NCBI RefSeq assembly: GCF_003385215.1
Contig: NZ_PQHW01000015.1
Location: 23,358 to 87,357 of the forward strand
DNA: 64,000 bases
Source of the DNA: Amycolatopsis thermalba
Lineage (GTDB): Bacteria > Actinomycetota > Actinomycetes > Mycobacteriales > Pseudonocardiaceae
Reading direction: 5' to 3'
Position numbers and translations under genes: made by a program. How positions within the stretch are numbered: position 1 is the first letter of the stretch; every line of letters begins with the position of its first letter. Of the stretch, positions 25,228 to 32,904 are shown in pieces. The notes under the pieces are model-generated. The model was not told the DNA's origin. It worked only from the letters and a program-made list of their open reading frames with translations, and did no database searches.

Positions 25228-26260
25228 CCCGGACCTCGATGCCGCTCTCGCTGTACCGGACCTCGATCTCCGCACCGCCGCGGGTGCGGAAATCGATGCG
25301 CGGGCGGAGCCGCGGGGGGCCGAACTCGAACTGGTGCCGCCCGCTGTGCCCGGCGGGGAACGCGCAGAGCGGCGGGTGCTCGGCGTCCGGGTCGAGAACC
25401 GCCTGCAGCAGCGCGGGGCCGCCCCGCCGCGGCGGCGGGATCAGGCACTGCGGCCGGATCACGACGTCCCGGCCGCGGTCGTCCCACAGCACCCAGTGGT
25501 GCTCGTCGCCGGCGATCTGCACCCGGGCGCAGTGCCGCCGGTCGGCGCCGCCGTGACCGGGTTCGAGGACGCACTCGGCGTCCATCCTCGGCACGAGCCG
25601 CGCGCCGGGCACGGCGGCCAGCTCGCGCAACGCCTCCTCCGGCAGGGTCGTGACCGCCCCGCAGACCCCGGGGCTCTCGTAGTGGCGCAACACGTCCTGC
25701 GTCGGCCGGAGCAGCCGCTGGTCCCGCAGGTCGGCCACGTGCAGACCGGCCCAGAGCCGCAGACCCGCGTGCTCCTGCTGCCCGGGCCGCCAGCGCACAC
25801 GCCCCAGCTGCTCGGGGGCGACGAGCGCGAACCGGGCGATCCGGCGCAGGTCCCACAGGACGCTGGTGAGGACGGCGGGCCCCAGTTCGCGCCAGTCCCG
25901 CTCCACCCGCAGGTCCCGCACCACCACCGCGCGCGGCGGACCGGCGGTGACCTGGGCGTCCAGGGCGCCGGTCAACGTGGCGGTCGCGAGGTCGACGTGC
26001 TCGGACAGAAAGGCGCGCACCGCGTCGGCGAGACCGTTGAACAACGCGACGTCGATCTGCCCGAGTGTGCGCTCGGCGAGGTCCACGACGGCGTACTCCA
26101 CGTGGCCCACCTCGTCCCCGAACGCCAGGCACGCGGACGAGGTCCACAGCTCGACGCAGTCGTCCAGCAGGGATGGTGTGGTCCACCAGTAGTAGCGACG
26201 GACGTGGCTGATCTCGAGTGCGACGAGGTCGCGCACGGAGTGGACGAAGCCCGATGTCAC
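25208..26260 (-). CDS. Hypothetical protein with duplicated C-x4-GH-x-G-(x)-H motif
   Basis: 350 residues from GTG 26260; not recognised. Helical in the first half (HSVRDLVALEISHVRRYYWW near the start, many Trp/Leu). The C-terminal third holds two similar Cys/His units: CVLEPGHGGADRRHC with HWVLWDD after it (about residue 230), and CAFPAGHSGRHQFEF (about residue 297), which could bind a metal or be a small repeated fold. No signal peptide or membrane segment. First gene of a two-gene unit with TetR, divergent from the LytS-type kinase. Confidence 0.7.
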   Translation of the reverse strand: MTSGFVHSVRDLVALEISHVRRYYWWTTPSLLDDCVELWTSSACLAFGDEVGHVEYAVVDLAERTLGQIDVALFNGLADAVRAFLSEHVDLATATLTGALDAQVTAGPPRAVVVRDLRVERDWRELGPAVLTSVLWDLRRIARFALVAPEQLGRVRWRPGQQEHAGLRLWAGLHVADLRDQRLLRPTQDVLRHYESPGVCGAVTTLPEEALRELAAVPGARLVPRMDAECVLEPGHGGADRRHCARVQIAGDEHHWVLWDDRGRDVVIRPQCLIPPPRRGGPALLQAVLDPDAEHPPLCAFPAGHSGRHQFEFGPPRLRPRIDFRTRGGAEIEVRYSESGIEVRDVDARP

Positions 26261-26363
26261 AGCAGGATCCCGTTCGACGAGGGGTCACGGCTGCCACACC
26301 CCATGATCGCGGGGACGGGCTCACCTCTTTCTATACCAGGACCGCCGCCCCCGCCAACACCCG

Positions 26364-26385
26364 TACGGGGCAGGTTCGCCCCGTA
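26364..26385. promoter_or_regulatory. Dyad in the histidine kinase promoter
   Basis: TACGGGGC-AGGTTC-GCCCCGTA has perfect 8-bp arms. It lies 38 bp before the kinase start, in the region shared with the divergent gene starting at 26260. The sequence TAGTAT at 26384-26389 could be a -10 element. Position favours an operator over a terminator. Confidence 0.5.
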
Positions 26386-26423
26386 GTATCGATCGGCACT
26401 CGTCGTGGGTGTTGGGAGGTTCG

Positions 26424-27491
26424 GTGGTCGCCGAGGAGGAGTCGGCTGGGGTGCGTGCGCTGTGGCGTGCCCGGCGCGCGCCGGACGCCGCCGACGTGCT
26501 CGCCGCCGCCCGGCGCATTGCCGGGCACCTCAGCGACGGGCTGACCGGGCCGGGCACCCGCGCGGCGGCCAAGGGCGTCCGGTCCCTGCTCGGCGTGCCC
26601 GCCGCCGGCCTGGCCGACCTCTCCGGCGCCATCACCTGGGCCGGCCACCCCGCCGACGAGGACGCCGCCCGGGAACTCGTCTCCGCCGTCCTGCACAGTG
26701 AGACCCCAGGCGGGAAGGCGCCGCTGCGGGCGGTGCCCCTCGACGTCGACGACGAGCTGGCCGGCGTGCTCGTCGTCGAAGGCGAGGCGCCGCGCGGGGC
26801 CGTGCAGGAGGTCGCGAAACTCGTGTCCGCCGCGCTGGAGCGGGGCAAGCTGGAGGCCTCCGCCGAACGGGCCGCCCAGTCGGAACTGCGGGCGCTGCGC
26901 GCGGAGATCTCCCCGCACTTCGTCTACAACGCGCTCACCGTCATCGCCTCGCTGGTGCGCTCCGACCCGGACCGCTCCCGCGAGCTGATGCTCGACTTCG
27001 CCGACTACATCCGGCACAGTCTCGCCAAGCACGGCGAGTACACCGCGCTCGCGGACGAGTTCCACGCCATCGAGACCTACCTCGCGCTGCAGCGGGCCGT
27101 CCTCGGCGACCGGTTGCGCGTGCAGATCCGCGTCGCGCCGGACGTGCTCGCCGTGCCGGTGCCCTACCTGGTGCTGCAGCCGCTGGTCGAGAATGCCATC
27201 CGGCACGGGATCGAGCCGCTCGGCAGGCCCGGCACGGTGTCGGTGCGCGGCGAGGCGGAAGGGAACGACTGCGTGATCAGCGTGGAGGACGACGGCGTCG
27301 GCATGCCCCCCGCGGACGCCGAAGCGGTGCTCTCCGGCGACGGCGAGCGCGTCGGGCTGGCCAACGTCGACCGGCGCCTGCGCACCGTGTACGGCCCGTG
27401 GTACGGCCTGGTCGTGGAGACCGCGCCGGGCGCGGGCACGCGGGTCGTGGTGCGGGTGCCGATGTTCCAGCCCGGGGTGATCCTGCCGTGA
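26424..27491 (+). CDS. LytS-type sensor histidine kinase
   Basis: 355 residues from GTG 26424, ribosome site GGGAGG. Residues 20-150 look like a GAF-type sensing region with no membrane segments. The His_kinase domain of the LytS/BtsS class follows: LRALRAEISPHFVYNALTVI with the phospho-accepting His, YLALQRAVLGDRL, N-box LVENAIRHG and G-box DDGVGM. It overlaps the response regulator by 4 bp (GTGA). With the downstream SSS symporters it probably senses a small carboxylate such as pyruvate or acetate (inferred by analogy with BtsSR/YpdAB). Confidence 0.9.
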   Translation: MVAEEESAGVRALWRARRAPDAADVLAAARRIAGHLSDGLTGPGTRAAAKGVRSLLGVPAAGLADLSGAITWAGHPADEDAARELVSAVLHSETPGGKAPLRAVPLDVDDELAGVLVVEGEAPRGAVQEVAKLVSAALERGKLEASAERAAQSELRALRAEISPHFVYNALTVIASLVRSDPDRSRELMLDFADYIRHSLAKHGEYTALADEFHAIETYLALQRAVLGDRLRVQIRVAPDVLAVPVPYLVLQPLVENAIRHGIEPLGRPGTVSVRGEAEGNDCVISVEDDGVGMPPADAEAVLSGDGERVGLANVDRRLRTVYGPWYGLVVETAPGAGTRVVVRVPMFQPGVILP

Positions 27492-28252
27492 CCGGGCTGC
27501 GCGTGCTCGCGGTGGACGACGTCCCGCCCGCGCTCGAGGACATCTGCCAGCTGCTGCGGGAGGCCCCCGAGGTGGCGGAGGTGACCGGCGCCGGTGACGC
27601 GCTGACCGCGCTGCGGATGATCCAGAACGAGCGGTTCGACGCGGTGTTCCTGGACATCTCGATGCCCGGCCTGGACGGGCTGGAGCTGGCCGGGCTGCTG
27701 GCGAAGCTGAGCGAACCGCCGGTGATCGTGTTCGTCACCGCGCACGACGGCCACGCGGTGACCGCGTACGGCATCGGCGCGGTGGACTACCTGCTGAAAC
27801 CGGTGCGCGCGGAACGGTTGTCGGCCGCGCTGGGGAAGGTGCTGCGGATGCTGCCCGCGGGCGCGGCGCGGTCCCCCGAGCTGGCCGACGCGCTGGACGC
27901 GCTGCCGGTGGAGTCGCGCGGGCGGACGCGGTACGTGCGGCGCAGCGAGGTGCTGTTCGTCGAGGCACACGGCGACTACGTCAAGCTGCACACCGGCGGC
28001 GGGGTGCACGTGGTGCGGATGCCGATCTCGCGGCTCGCCGAGTACTGGGAGGGCAGCGGGTTCGTGCGGGTGCACCGCGGGTTCCTGGTGGCGCTGGACG
28101 CGGTGCGCGAGCTGCGGAGTGATTCGGTGGGCGGGCTGCTGGCGCACACGGCGGCCGGGGACGTCCCGGTGAGCCGCCGGCACGCCCGTGAGCTGCGGGA
28201 ACGCCTGTTGCGGGCAGCGCAGCGCAGCGAGCTGAACCAGCGGGGGCGTTGA
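27488..28252 (+). CDS. LytTR-family response regulator
   Basis: 254 residues from GTG 27488. Receiver domain: acidic VDD near the start, phospho-acceptor Asp in FDAVFLDISMPGLDG, Thr in VFVTAH, Lys in DYLLKPVRAERL. LytTR DNA-binding domain about 150-250: FVEAHGDYVKLHT, RVHRGFLVALDAV, VPVSRRHARELRERL. It is partner of the kinase upstream and overlaps the next gene (TGATG). A LytTR-like direct repeat at 30315-30343 is a likely target. Confidence 0.93.
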   Translation: MTGLRVLAVDDVPPALEDICQLLREAPEVAEVTGAGDALTALRMIQNERFDAVFLDISMPGLDGLELAGLLAKLSEPPVIVFVTAHDGHAVTAYGIGAVDYLLKPVRAERLSAALGKVLRMLPAGAARSPELADALDALPVESRGRTRYVRRSEVLFVEAHGDYVKLHTGGGVHVVRMPISRLAEYWEGSGFVRVHRGFLVALDAVRELRSDSVGGLLAHTAAGDVPVSRRHARELRERLLRAAQRSELNQRGR

Positions 28253-28596
28253 TGCCCAACCGCCGCGTCGCCGTGATGAGTCCGCAGACCCGGCTCGCCC
28301 ATGCGCGCCGGCGGCAGCGGGGGCGTTGGCGGCTGCCCCGCCTCGAAGCCGCGGACGCCGAGCGCGCCCTGCGGAACTACCGCCGGCAACGCCGCCGCGC
28401 GGTCGCCGCTCTCCTGCTGCTGTTCGCGATCCTCGCCGGGCTGCCCGCCCTGTTCGCGCTCTGGCCCGCGCTCGACCACACGCGCCTCGGCGGGGTGCCG
28501 GTCTCCTGGCTGATCCTGGCGGTCGGGCCCTACCCGCTGCTCATCGTGCTCGGACACTGGCACCTCCGCCGCGCGGAACGGGCCGAGAGGCGCTGA
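28252..28596 (+). CDS. Small membrane protein, probable accessory subunit of the SSS symporter
   Basis: 114 residues from ATG 28252. Arg-rich N-terminus (about 1-48), then two membrane segments (AVAALLLLFAILAGLPALFA and VSWLILAVGPYPLLIVLGHW) and a short charged tail. Stop-start overlaps on both sides place it between the response regulator and the symporter gene. Small two-TM proteins of this kind (DUF485/DUF4212 types) commonly precede SSS carriers. Function inferred from position. Confidence 0.75.
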   Translation: MPNRRVAVMSPQTRLAHARRRQRGRWRLPRLEAADAERALRNYRRQRRRAVAALLLLFAILAGLPALFALWPALDHTRLGGVPVSWLILAVGPYPLLIVLGHWHLRRAERAERR

Positions 28597-30335
28597 TGGT
28601 CGGCCTCTTCGCGGTCGCCCCGGTCGTCCTCGTCACGCTGCTCATCGGGCTGCGCGGGGTCGCCGCGATGCGCACCACCTCCGACTTCCTCGTCGCCTCC
28701 CGGCGGGTCACCCCGCTGCTCAACTCGGCCGCCGTGTCCGGCGAATACCTGTCCGCGGCCTCGTTCCTCGGCGTCGCCGGGCTCGTCGTCAAGGACGGTG
28801 TCGGCGCGCTCTGGTATCCGGTCGGCTTCACCGCCGGGTACATCGCCATGCTCGTCCTCGTCGCCGCGCCGATGCGCCGCTCCGGCGCGCTCACCGTGCC
28901 CGACTTCGCCGAAGCCCGCCTCGCCTCGCCCGCGCTGCGCCGGCTCGCCGCCGTCGTCGTGCTCGTCATCGGCGCGCTCTACCTCGTGCCCCAGTTCCGC
29001 ACCTCCGGCCTGGTGCTGAGCGTGGTCAGCGGCACGCCCTACTGGGTCGGCGTCGTCCTCGCCGGGGCCGCCGTCGCCACCACGCTCGCGCTCGGCGGGA
29101 TGCGTGCGGCGACCTACGTGCAGGCCTTCCAGTTCGTGCTGAAGGTCGTGCTGTTCGCCGTGCCCGCGCTGTGGCTGGCGATCACCGCCGGCGCCGCCGT
29201 CCGCGACGAGGCCCTGCACCCCGCCGAGTTCACCCAGCTGCGCCAGGACACCCACGTGGTCTTCCGCGTGGACGTCACCCTGGAGGCCCCCGAGCCCATC
29301 CAGGCCAGGGAACCCGACGGCACCCCGGTCACGCTCGCCACCGGCCCGCACACCTTCGCCGCCGGGGAGGAACTCGTCTTCCTCGCCGGGCAACCGGTCC
29401 CCCGGGTCCAGGGCGTCGCCGCGCCGGGCGCCCCGGGGTGGGAACGGCCGCTGCTCAACCTCAACAACGAAGGCCACCCGCTGCTGGGCACGCTCGCCGT
29501 GCTGGTCGCGATCGTGCTGGGCACCATGGGCCTGCCGCACGTGATCATGCGCTTCCACACCAGTCCGGACGGCCGGGCCGCCCGGCGCACCGCCGCCCTG
29601 ACCGTGGCCCTGCTGTCCGCGTTCTACGTCTTCCCCGGCGTCTACGGCGTGCTCGGCCGGGTCCTGGTGCCGCACCTGTACCTGTCCGGCGCCACCGACA
29701 CCGCGGTCGTCGCGCTGCCGCTGCAGGTCGACACCGGCTGGGCGGGCACGCTGTTCACCGGGCTGCTCACCGCGGGCGCGTTCGCCGCGTTCCTCGCCAC
29801 CTCGCTCGGCCTGCTGCTGGCGGTGTCCGGCGCGATCGCGCACGACCTCGCGCCGGGCGGGCTGGCCCGGCTGCGCGGCACCGTGGTCGCCGCCGCGGCC
29901 GCGGTGGTGCTGCTCGCGTTGTTCGCCGTGCACCTGGACGCGGGCGTGCTCGTCACGTGGGGGTTCACCGTGGCGGCGTCGACGTTCTGCCCGCTGCTCG
30001 TCCTCGGGATCTGGTGGCCGCGGCTGACGGCGCGCGGCGCGATCGCCGGAGTGCTCACCGGGCTGCTCGCCTCCTCCGGCGCGATCCTCGCGACGATGGC
30101 CGGGGCCGAGGTGGACGGCGTGCTCGCGATCCTGCTCGCCCAGCCCGCGCCCTGGTCGGTTCCGCTGGCTTTCGGCACCATGGTGGTGGTGTCCCTGCGT
30201 GGACGGCCGCCGGCCTGGGCGATCACCGCCATGTTGCGGCTGCACCTGGACGAGAACCCGCCGCGGCAGGCCGCGCCGCGCCGCCGTTCGACCGGTTTCC
30301 GCTACCGCTCGTCGACCGTTCGTCGCGCCCGCTGA
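28596..30335 (+). CDS. Sodium:solute symporter family protein
   Basis: 579 residues, about 13 membrane segments. SSS signatures: TTSDFLVASRRVTPLLNSAA, SGEYLSAASFLGVAGL, LGGMRAATYVQAFQF, MGLPHVIMRFHTSPDGRAAR and SGAIAHDL. It has an extra polar loop (about 205-270, HVVFRVDVTLEAPEPIQA and so on) not found in the ActP copy downstream. Probably imports a short monocarboxylate with Na+ or H+ (family knowledge). In the same transcript as the two-component genes. Confidence 0.88.
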   Translation: MVGLFAVAPVVLVTLLIGLRGVAAMRTTSDFLVASRRVTPLLNSAAVSGEYLSAASFLGVAGLVVKDGVGALWYPVGFTAGYIAMLVLVAAPMRRSGALTVPDFAEARLASPALRRLAAVVVLVIGALYLVPQFRTSGLVLSVVSGTPYWVGVVLAGAAVATTLALGGMRAATYVQAFQFVLKVVLFAVPALWLAITAGAAVRDEALHPAEFTQLRQDTHVVFRVDVTLEAPEPIQAREPDGTPVTLATGPHTFAAGEELVFLAGQPVPRVQGVAAPGAPGWERPLLNLNNEGHPLLGTLAVLVAIVLGTMGLPHVIMRFHTSPDGRAARRTAALTVALLSAFYVFPGVYGVLGRVLVPHLYLSGATDTAVVALPLQVDTGWAGTLFTGLLTAGAFAAFLATSLGLLLAVSGAIAHDLAPGGLARLRGTVVAAAAAVVLLALFAVHLDAGVLVTWGFTVAASTFCPLLVLGIWWPRLTARGAIAGVLTGLLASSGAILATMAGAEVDGVLAILLAQPAPWSVPLAFGTMVVVSLRGRPPAWAITAMLRLHLDENPPRQAAPRRRSTGFRYRSSTVRRAR

Positions 30336-30343
30336 CGGTTGGT
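30315..30343. promoter_or_regulatory. Candidate LytTR binding site
   Basis: ACCGTTCGT (30315-30323) and ACGGTTGGT (30335-30343) are direct repeats 20 bp apart. The first fits the known LytTR half-site pattern [TA][AC][CA]GTTN[AG][TG] fully and the second with one mismatch; spacing is close to the usual 21-22 bp. They span the end of the first symporter gene and lie about 70-100 bp before the DUF485 start. Confidence 0.55.
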
Positions 30344-30356
30344 CGTCACGGCGCGG

Positions 30357-30370
30357 CACCACTCGTGGTG
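30357..30370. promoter_or_regulatory. Perfect dyad before the DUF485-actP operon
   Basis: CACCAC-TC-GTGGTG has perfect 6-bp arms, 43 bp upstream of the DUF485 start. It may be a second operator or a small attenuating hairpin; it is too short to call a terminator. Confidence 0.4.
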
Positions 30371-30412
30371 ACCTCCTAACGTGTCCGCCACCACACGACA
30401 AGGAGGTCTCCA

Positions 30413-30748
30413 GTGGCGGCCACTGAGCACGATCTCGGCCACGAGGAGTGGACGCGCGTCCACTCCAGCCCCGAATTCGCGCAGTTGCGCCGAAGGCTGC
30501 GGGGCTTCGTCTTCCCGATGACCGCGTTGTTCCTGGGCTGGTACCTGCTCTACGTCCTGCTCGCCGACTACGCGCACGGGTTCATGTCGATCAAGCTGGT
30601 CGGCAACTTCAACGTCGGGCTGCTGCTGGGATTGCTGCAGTTCGTGTCCACGTTCCTGATCACCGGTCTGTACGTCCGCTTCGCGAACCGGAAGCTGGAC
30701 CCGATCGCCGACCGCATCCGTGACGAAGTCGAGGGAGGCGCGCGATGA
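30413..30748 (+). CDS. DUF485 membrane protein (ActP partner)
   Basis: 111 residues from GTG 30413 with ribosome site AAGGAGG. Typical DUF485: HSSPEFAQLRRRLRGFVFPM, then two membrane segments (ALFLGWYLLYVLLADYAHGF and LLLGLLQFVSTFLITGLYVR) ending FANRKLDPIADRIR. DUF485 genes nearly always precede acetate/pyruvate symporters, as yjcH precedes actP. It overlaps actP by 4 bp (ATGA). Confidence 0.92.
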   Translation: MAATEHDLGHEEWTRVHSSPEFAQLRRRLRGFVFPMTALFLGWYLLYVLLADYAHGFMSIKLVGNFNVGLLLGLLQFVSTFLITGLYVRFANRKLDPIADRIRDEVEGGAR

Positions 30749-32343
30749 CCCTCGCCGCGGGAGTCGCGGGCAGCAGCCCCGCGCTCAACATCAGCATCTT
30801 CGGCCTGTTCGTGGTCGTCACCCTGGTGATCGTGCTGCGCGCGAGCCGGAACACGAAGACCGCGTCGGACTACTACGCGGCCGGGCGGGCGTTCACCGGT
30901 CCGCAGAACGGCGTCGCGATCGCCGGTGACTACCTGTCGGCCGCGTCGTTCCTCGGCATCGCCGGTGCCATCGCGGTCTACGGCTACGACGGGTTCCTGT
31001 ACTCGATCGGCTTCCTGGTGGCGTGGCTGGTCGCGCTGCTGCTGGTCGCCGAGCTGTTGCGGAACACCGGCAAGTTCACCATGGGTGACGTGCTGGCGTT
31101 CCGGATGCGGCAGCGGCCGGTGCGCGCGGCGGCGGCGACGTCCACGCTCGCGGTGAGCTTCTTCTACCTGCTGGCGCAGATGGCCGGCGCCGGTGTGCTG
31201 GTTTCGTTGCTGCTGGGCGTGTCCAGCGGGATCGGGCAGTCGGTGGTCATCGCGGTCGTCGGCGTCGTGATGATCATCTACGTGCTGGTCGGCGGCATGA
31301 AGGGCACGACCTGGGTGCAGATCATCAAGGCGGTCCTGCTGATCGCGGGTGCCGCGCTGATGACCGTGTGGGTGCTGGCCAAGTACGGGCTCAACCTGTC
31401 GGCGCTGCTGCAGGGCGCGGTCGACCGGTCCAACGAAGCGGTGCTGAACCCGGGTGCGCGCTACGGCGCCACCGAAACGTCCAAAATCGACTTCCTGTCG
31501 CTGGGCCTGGCGCTGGTGCTGGGCACCGCCGGGCTGCCGCACGTGCTGATGCGGTTCTACACCGTGCCCACCGCGAAGGAAGCACGCCGCTCGGTGGTGT
31601 GGGCGATCGCGTTGATCGGCCTGTTCTACCTGTTCACGCTGGTGCTGGGCTACGGCGCGAACGCGCTCGTCGGCGCGGACGCGATCCGGAGGGCCCCGGG
31701 GTCGGAGAACGCGGCGGCCCCGCTGCTGGCGCTGGAGCTGGGCGGCCCGGTGCTGCTCGGGTTCATCGCCGCGGTCGCGTTCGCGACGATCCTCGCCGTG
31801 GTGGCCGGCCTGACGATCACCGCGTCGGCGTCGTTCGCGCACGACATCTACGCCAACGTGATCAAGAAGGGCCAGGTGGACACGAAGAACGGTGAGGTGC
31901 GGGTCGCCCGGATCACCGCGGTGGTGATCGGCGCGGTCGCGATCGTCGGCGGCATCCTGGCGAAGAACCAGAACGTCGCGTTCCTGGTGGCGCTGGCGTT
32001 CGCGGTGGCGGCGTCGGCGAACCTGCCGACGATCCTGTACTCGCTGTTCTGGAAGCGGTTCAACACCTCGGGTGCGCTGTGGAGCATCTACGGCGGCCTG
32101 GCGATCACGATCACGCTGATCGTGTTCTCGCCCGCCGTGTCCGGGACGCCGAAGTCGATGCTGCCCAACGCCGACTTCGACTGGTTCCCGCTGCAGAACC
32201 CGGGCCTGGTGTCGATCCCGGCGTCGTTCCTGCTCGGCATCATCGGCACGCTGCTGTCGAAGGAGCACGACGAGCGCAAGCACGCGGAGATGGAGGTCCG
32301 CTCGCTGACCGGCGCCGGCGCCGAGAAGGCGACGGCGCACTAG
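30745..32343 (+). CDS. actP: Cation:acetate/monocarboxylate symporter
   Basis: 532 residues, about 13 membrane segments. ActP/MctC motifs: TASDYYAAGRAFTGPQNGVAI, GDYLSAASFLGIAG, GYDGFLYSIGFLVAWL, LVGGMKGTTWVQIIKAVLL, LGTAGLPHVLMRFYTVP and ITASASFAHDIYANV. It imports acetate, pyruvate or propionate with a cation (family knowledge). Last gene of the DUF485-actP operon; a strong terminator follows. Likely under the LytTR system at 26424-28252. Confidence 0.93.
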   Translation: MTLAAGVAGSSPALNISIFGLFVVVTLVIVLRASRNTKTASDYYAAGRAFTGPQNGVAIAGDYLSAASFLGIAGAIAVYGYDGFLYSIGFLVAWLVALLLVAELLRNTGKFTMGDVLAFRMRQRPVRAAAATSTLAVSFFYLLAQMAGAGVLVSLLLGVSSGIGQSVVIAVVGVVMIIYVLVGGMKGTTWVQIIKAVLLIAGAALMTVWVLAKYGLNLSALLQGAVDRSNEAVLNPGARYGATETSKIDFLSLGLALVLGTAGLPHVLMRFYTVPTAKEARRSVVWAIALIGLFYLFTLVLGYGANALVGADAIRRAPGSENAAAPLLALELGGPVLLGFIAAVAFATILAVVAGLTITASASFAHDIYANVIKKGQVDTKNGEVRVARITAVVIGAVAIVGGILAKNQNVAFLVALAFAVAASANLPTILYSLFWKRFNTSGALWSIYGGLAITITLIVFSPAVSGTPKSMLPNADFDWFPLQNPGLVSIPASFLLGIIGTLLSKEHDERKHAEMEVRSLTGAGAEKATAH

Positions 32344-32359
32344 CGGCCGCGCCTCGCCC

Positions 32360-32395
32360 GAGCCCCCGGCACCCCTGCCCTGGTGCCGGGGGCTC
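32360..32395 (+). terminator. Terminator of the actP operon
   Basis: Perfect 13-bp stem (GAGCCCCCGGCAC / GTGCCGGGGGCTC) with a 10-nt loop, 17 bp after the actP stop. No T run follows, as is usual for high-GC actinomycetes. Confidence 0.85.
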
Positions 32396-32449
32396 GTTCA
32401 CGCCGAGGCACCACGGCCAACAAAACCAGGCCCGACGCGCCCCGCCGCC

Positions 32450-32904
32450 GGCCTTCGCGCCGCCGCGGTTCGCGCCCAGCAGCCCGGCCGGCCGCAAACC
32501 AGAAACACACGCCGAGGCGCCGCCCCCTCTTCCGAGCGCCGGGGGCCTCCCGCATCCCGGGGGCCGTTCATGCCGGCGCCCGGCTGCCACCCATCCCCCG
32601 CGGTGGTGGGCGCCGACTCCGTGCCGAACCGAACGCGGGTTGCGCGCGCCGCCGCGGTTCGGACTCAGCACCCCCGGCCGGCCGCAAACCAGAAACACAC
32701 GCCGACGCGCCGCCCCCTCTCCCGAGCGCCGGGGGCCTCCCGCATCCCGGGGGCCGTTCATGCCGGCGCCCGGCTGCCACCCATCCCCCGCGGTGGTGGG
32801 CGCCGGCTCCGCGCCGGGGCATCATCCCGCCGCGAACCGAACGCGGGTTGCGCGCGCCGCCGCGGTTCGGACTCAGCACCCCCGGCCGGCCGCGAATCAG
32901 AAAC
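32450..32904. repeat. Noncoding direct repeats of about 190-210 bp, 2.3 copies
   Basis: The block beginning CGCCGCGGTTCG recurs at 32461, 32650 and 32858. Copies share GGCCGCAAACCAGAAACACA, a CCGGGGGCC pair, CCATCCCCCGCGGTGGTGGG and GAACGCGGGTTGCGC. Spacing is 189 and 208 bp because the second copy carries a 19-bp insertion (about 32816-32834). Each copy contains smaller inverted repeats (GGCGCCC...GGGCGCC). Open frames cross it on both strands but none resembles a protein. It lies between actP and the convergent ArsR-like gene. Confidence 0.85.
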
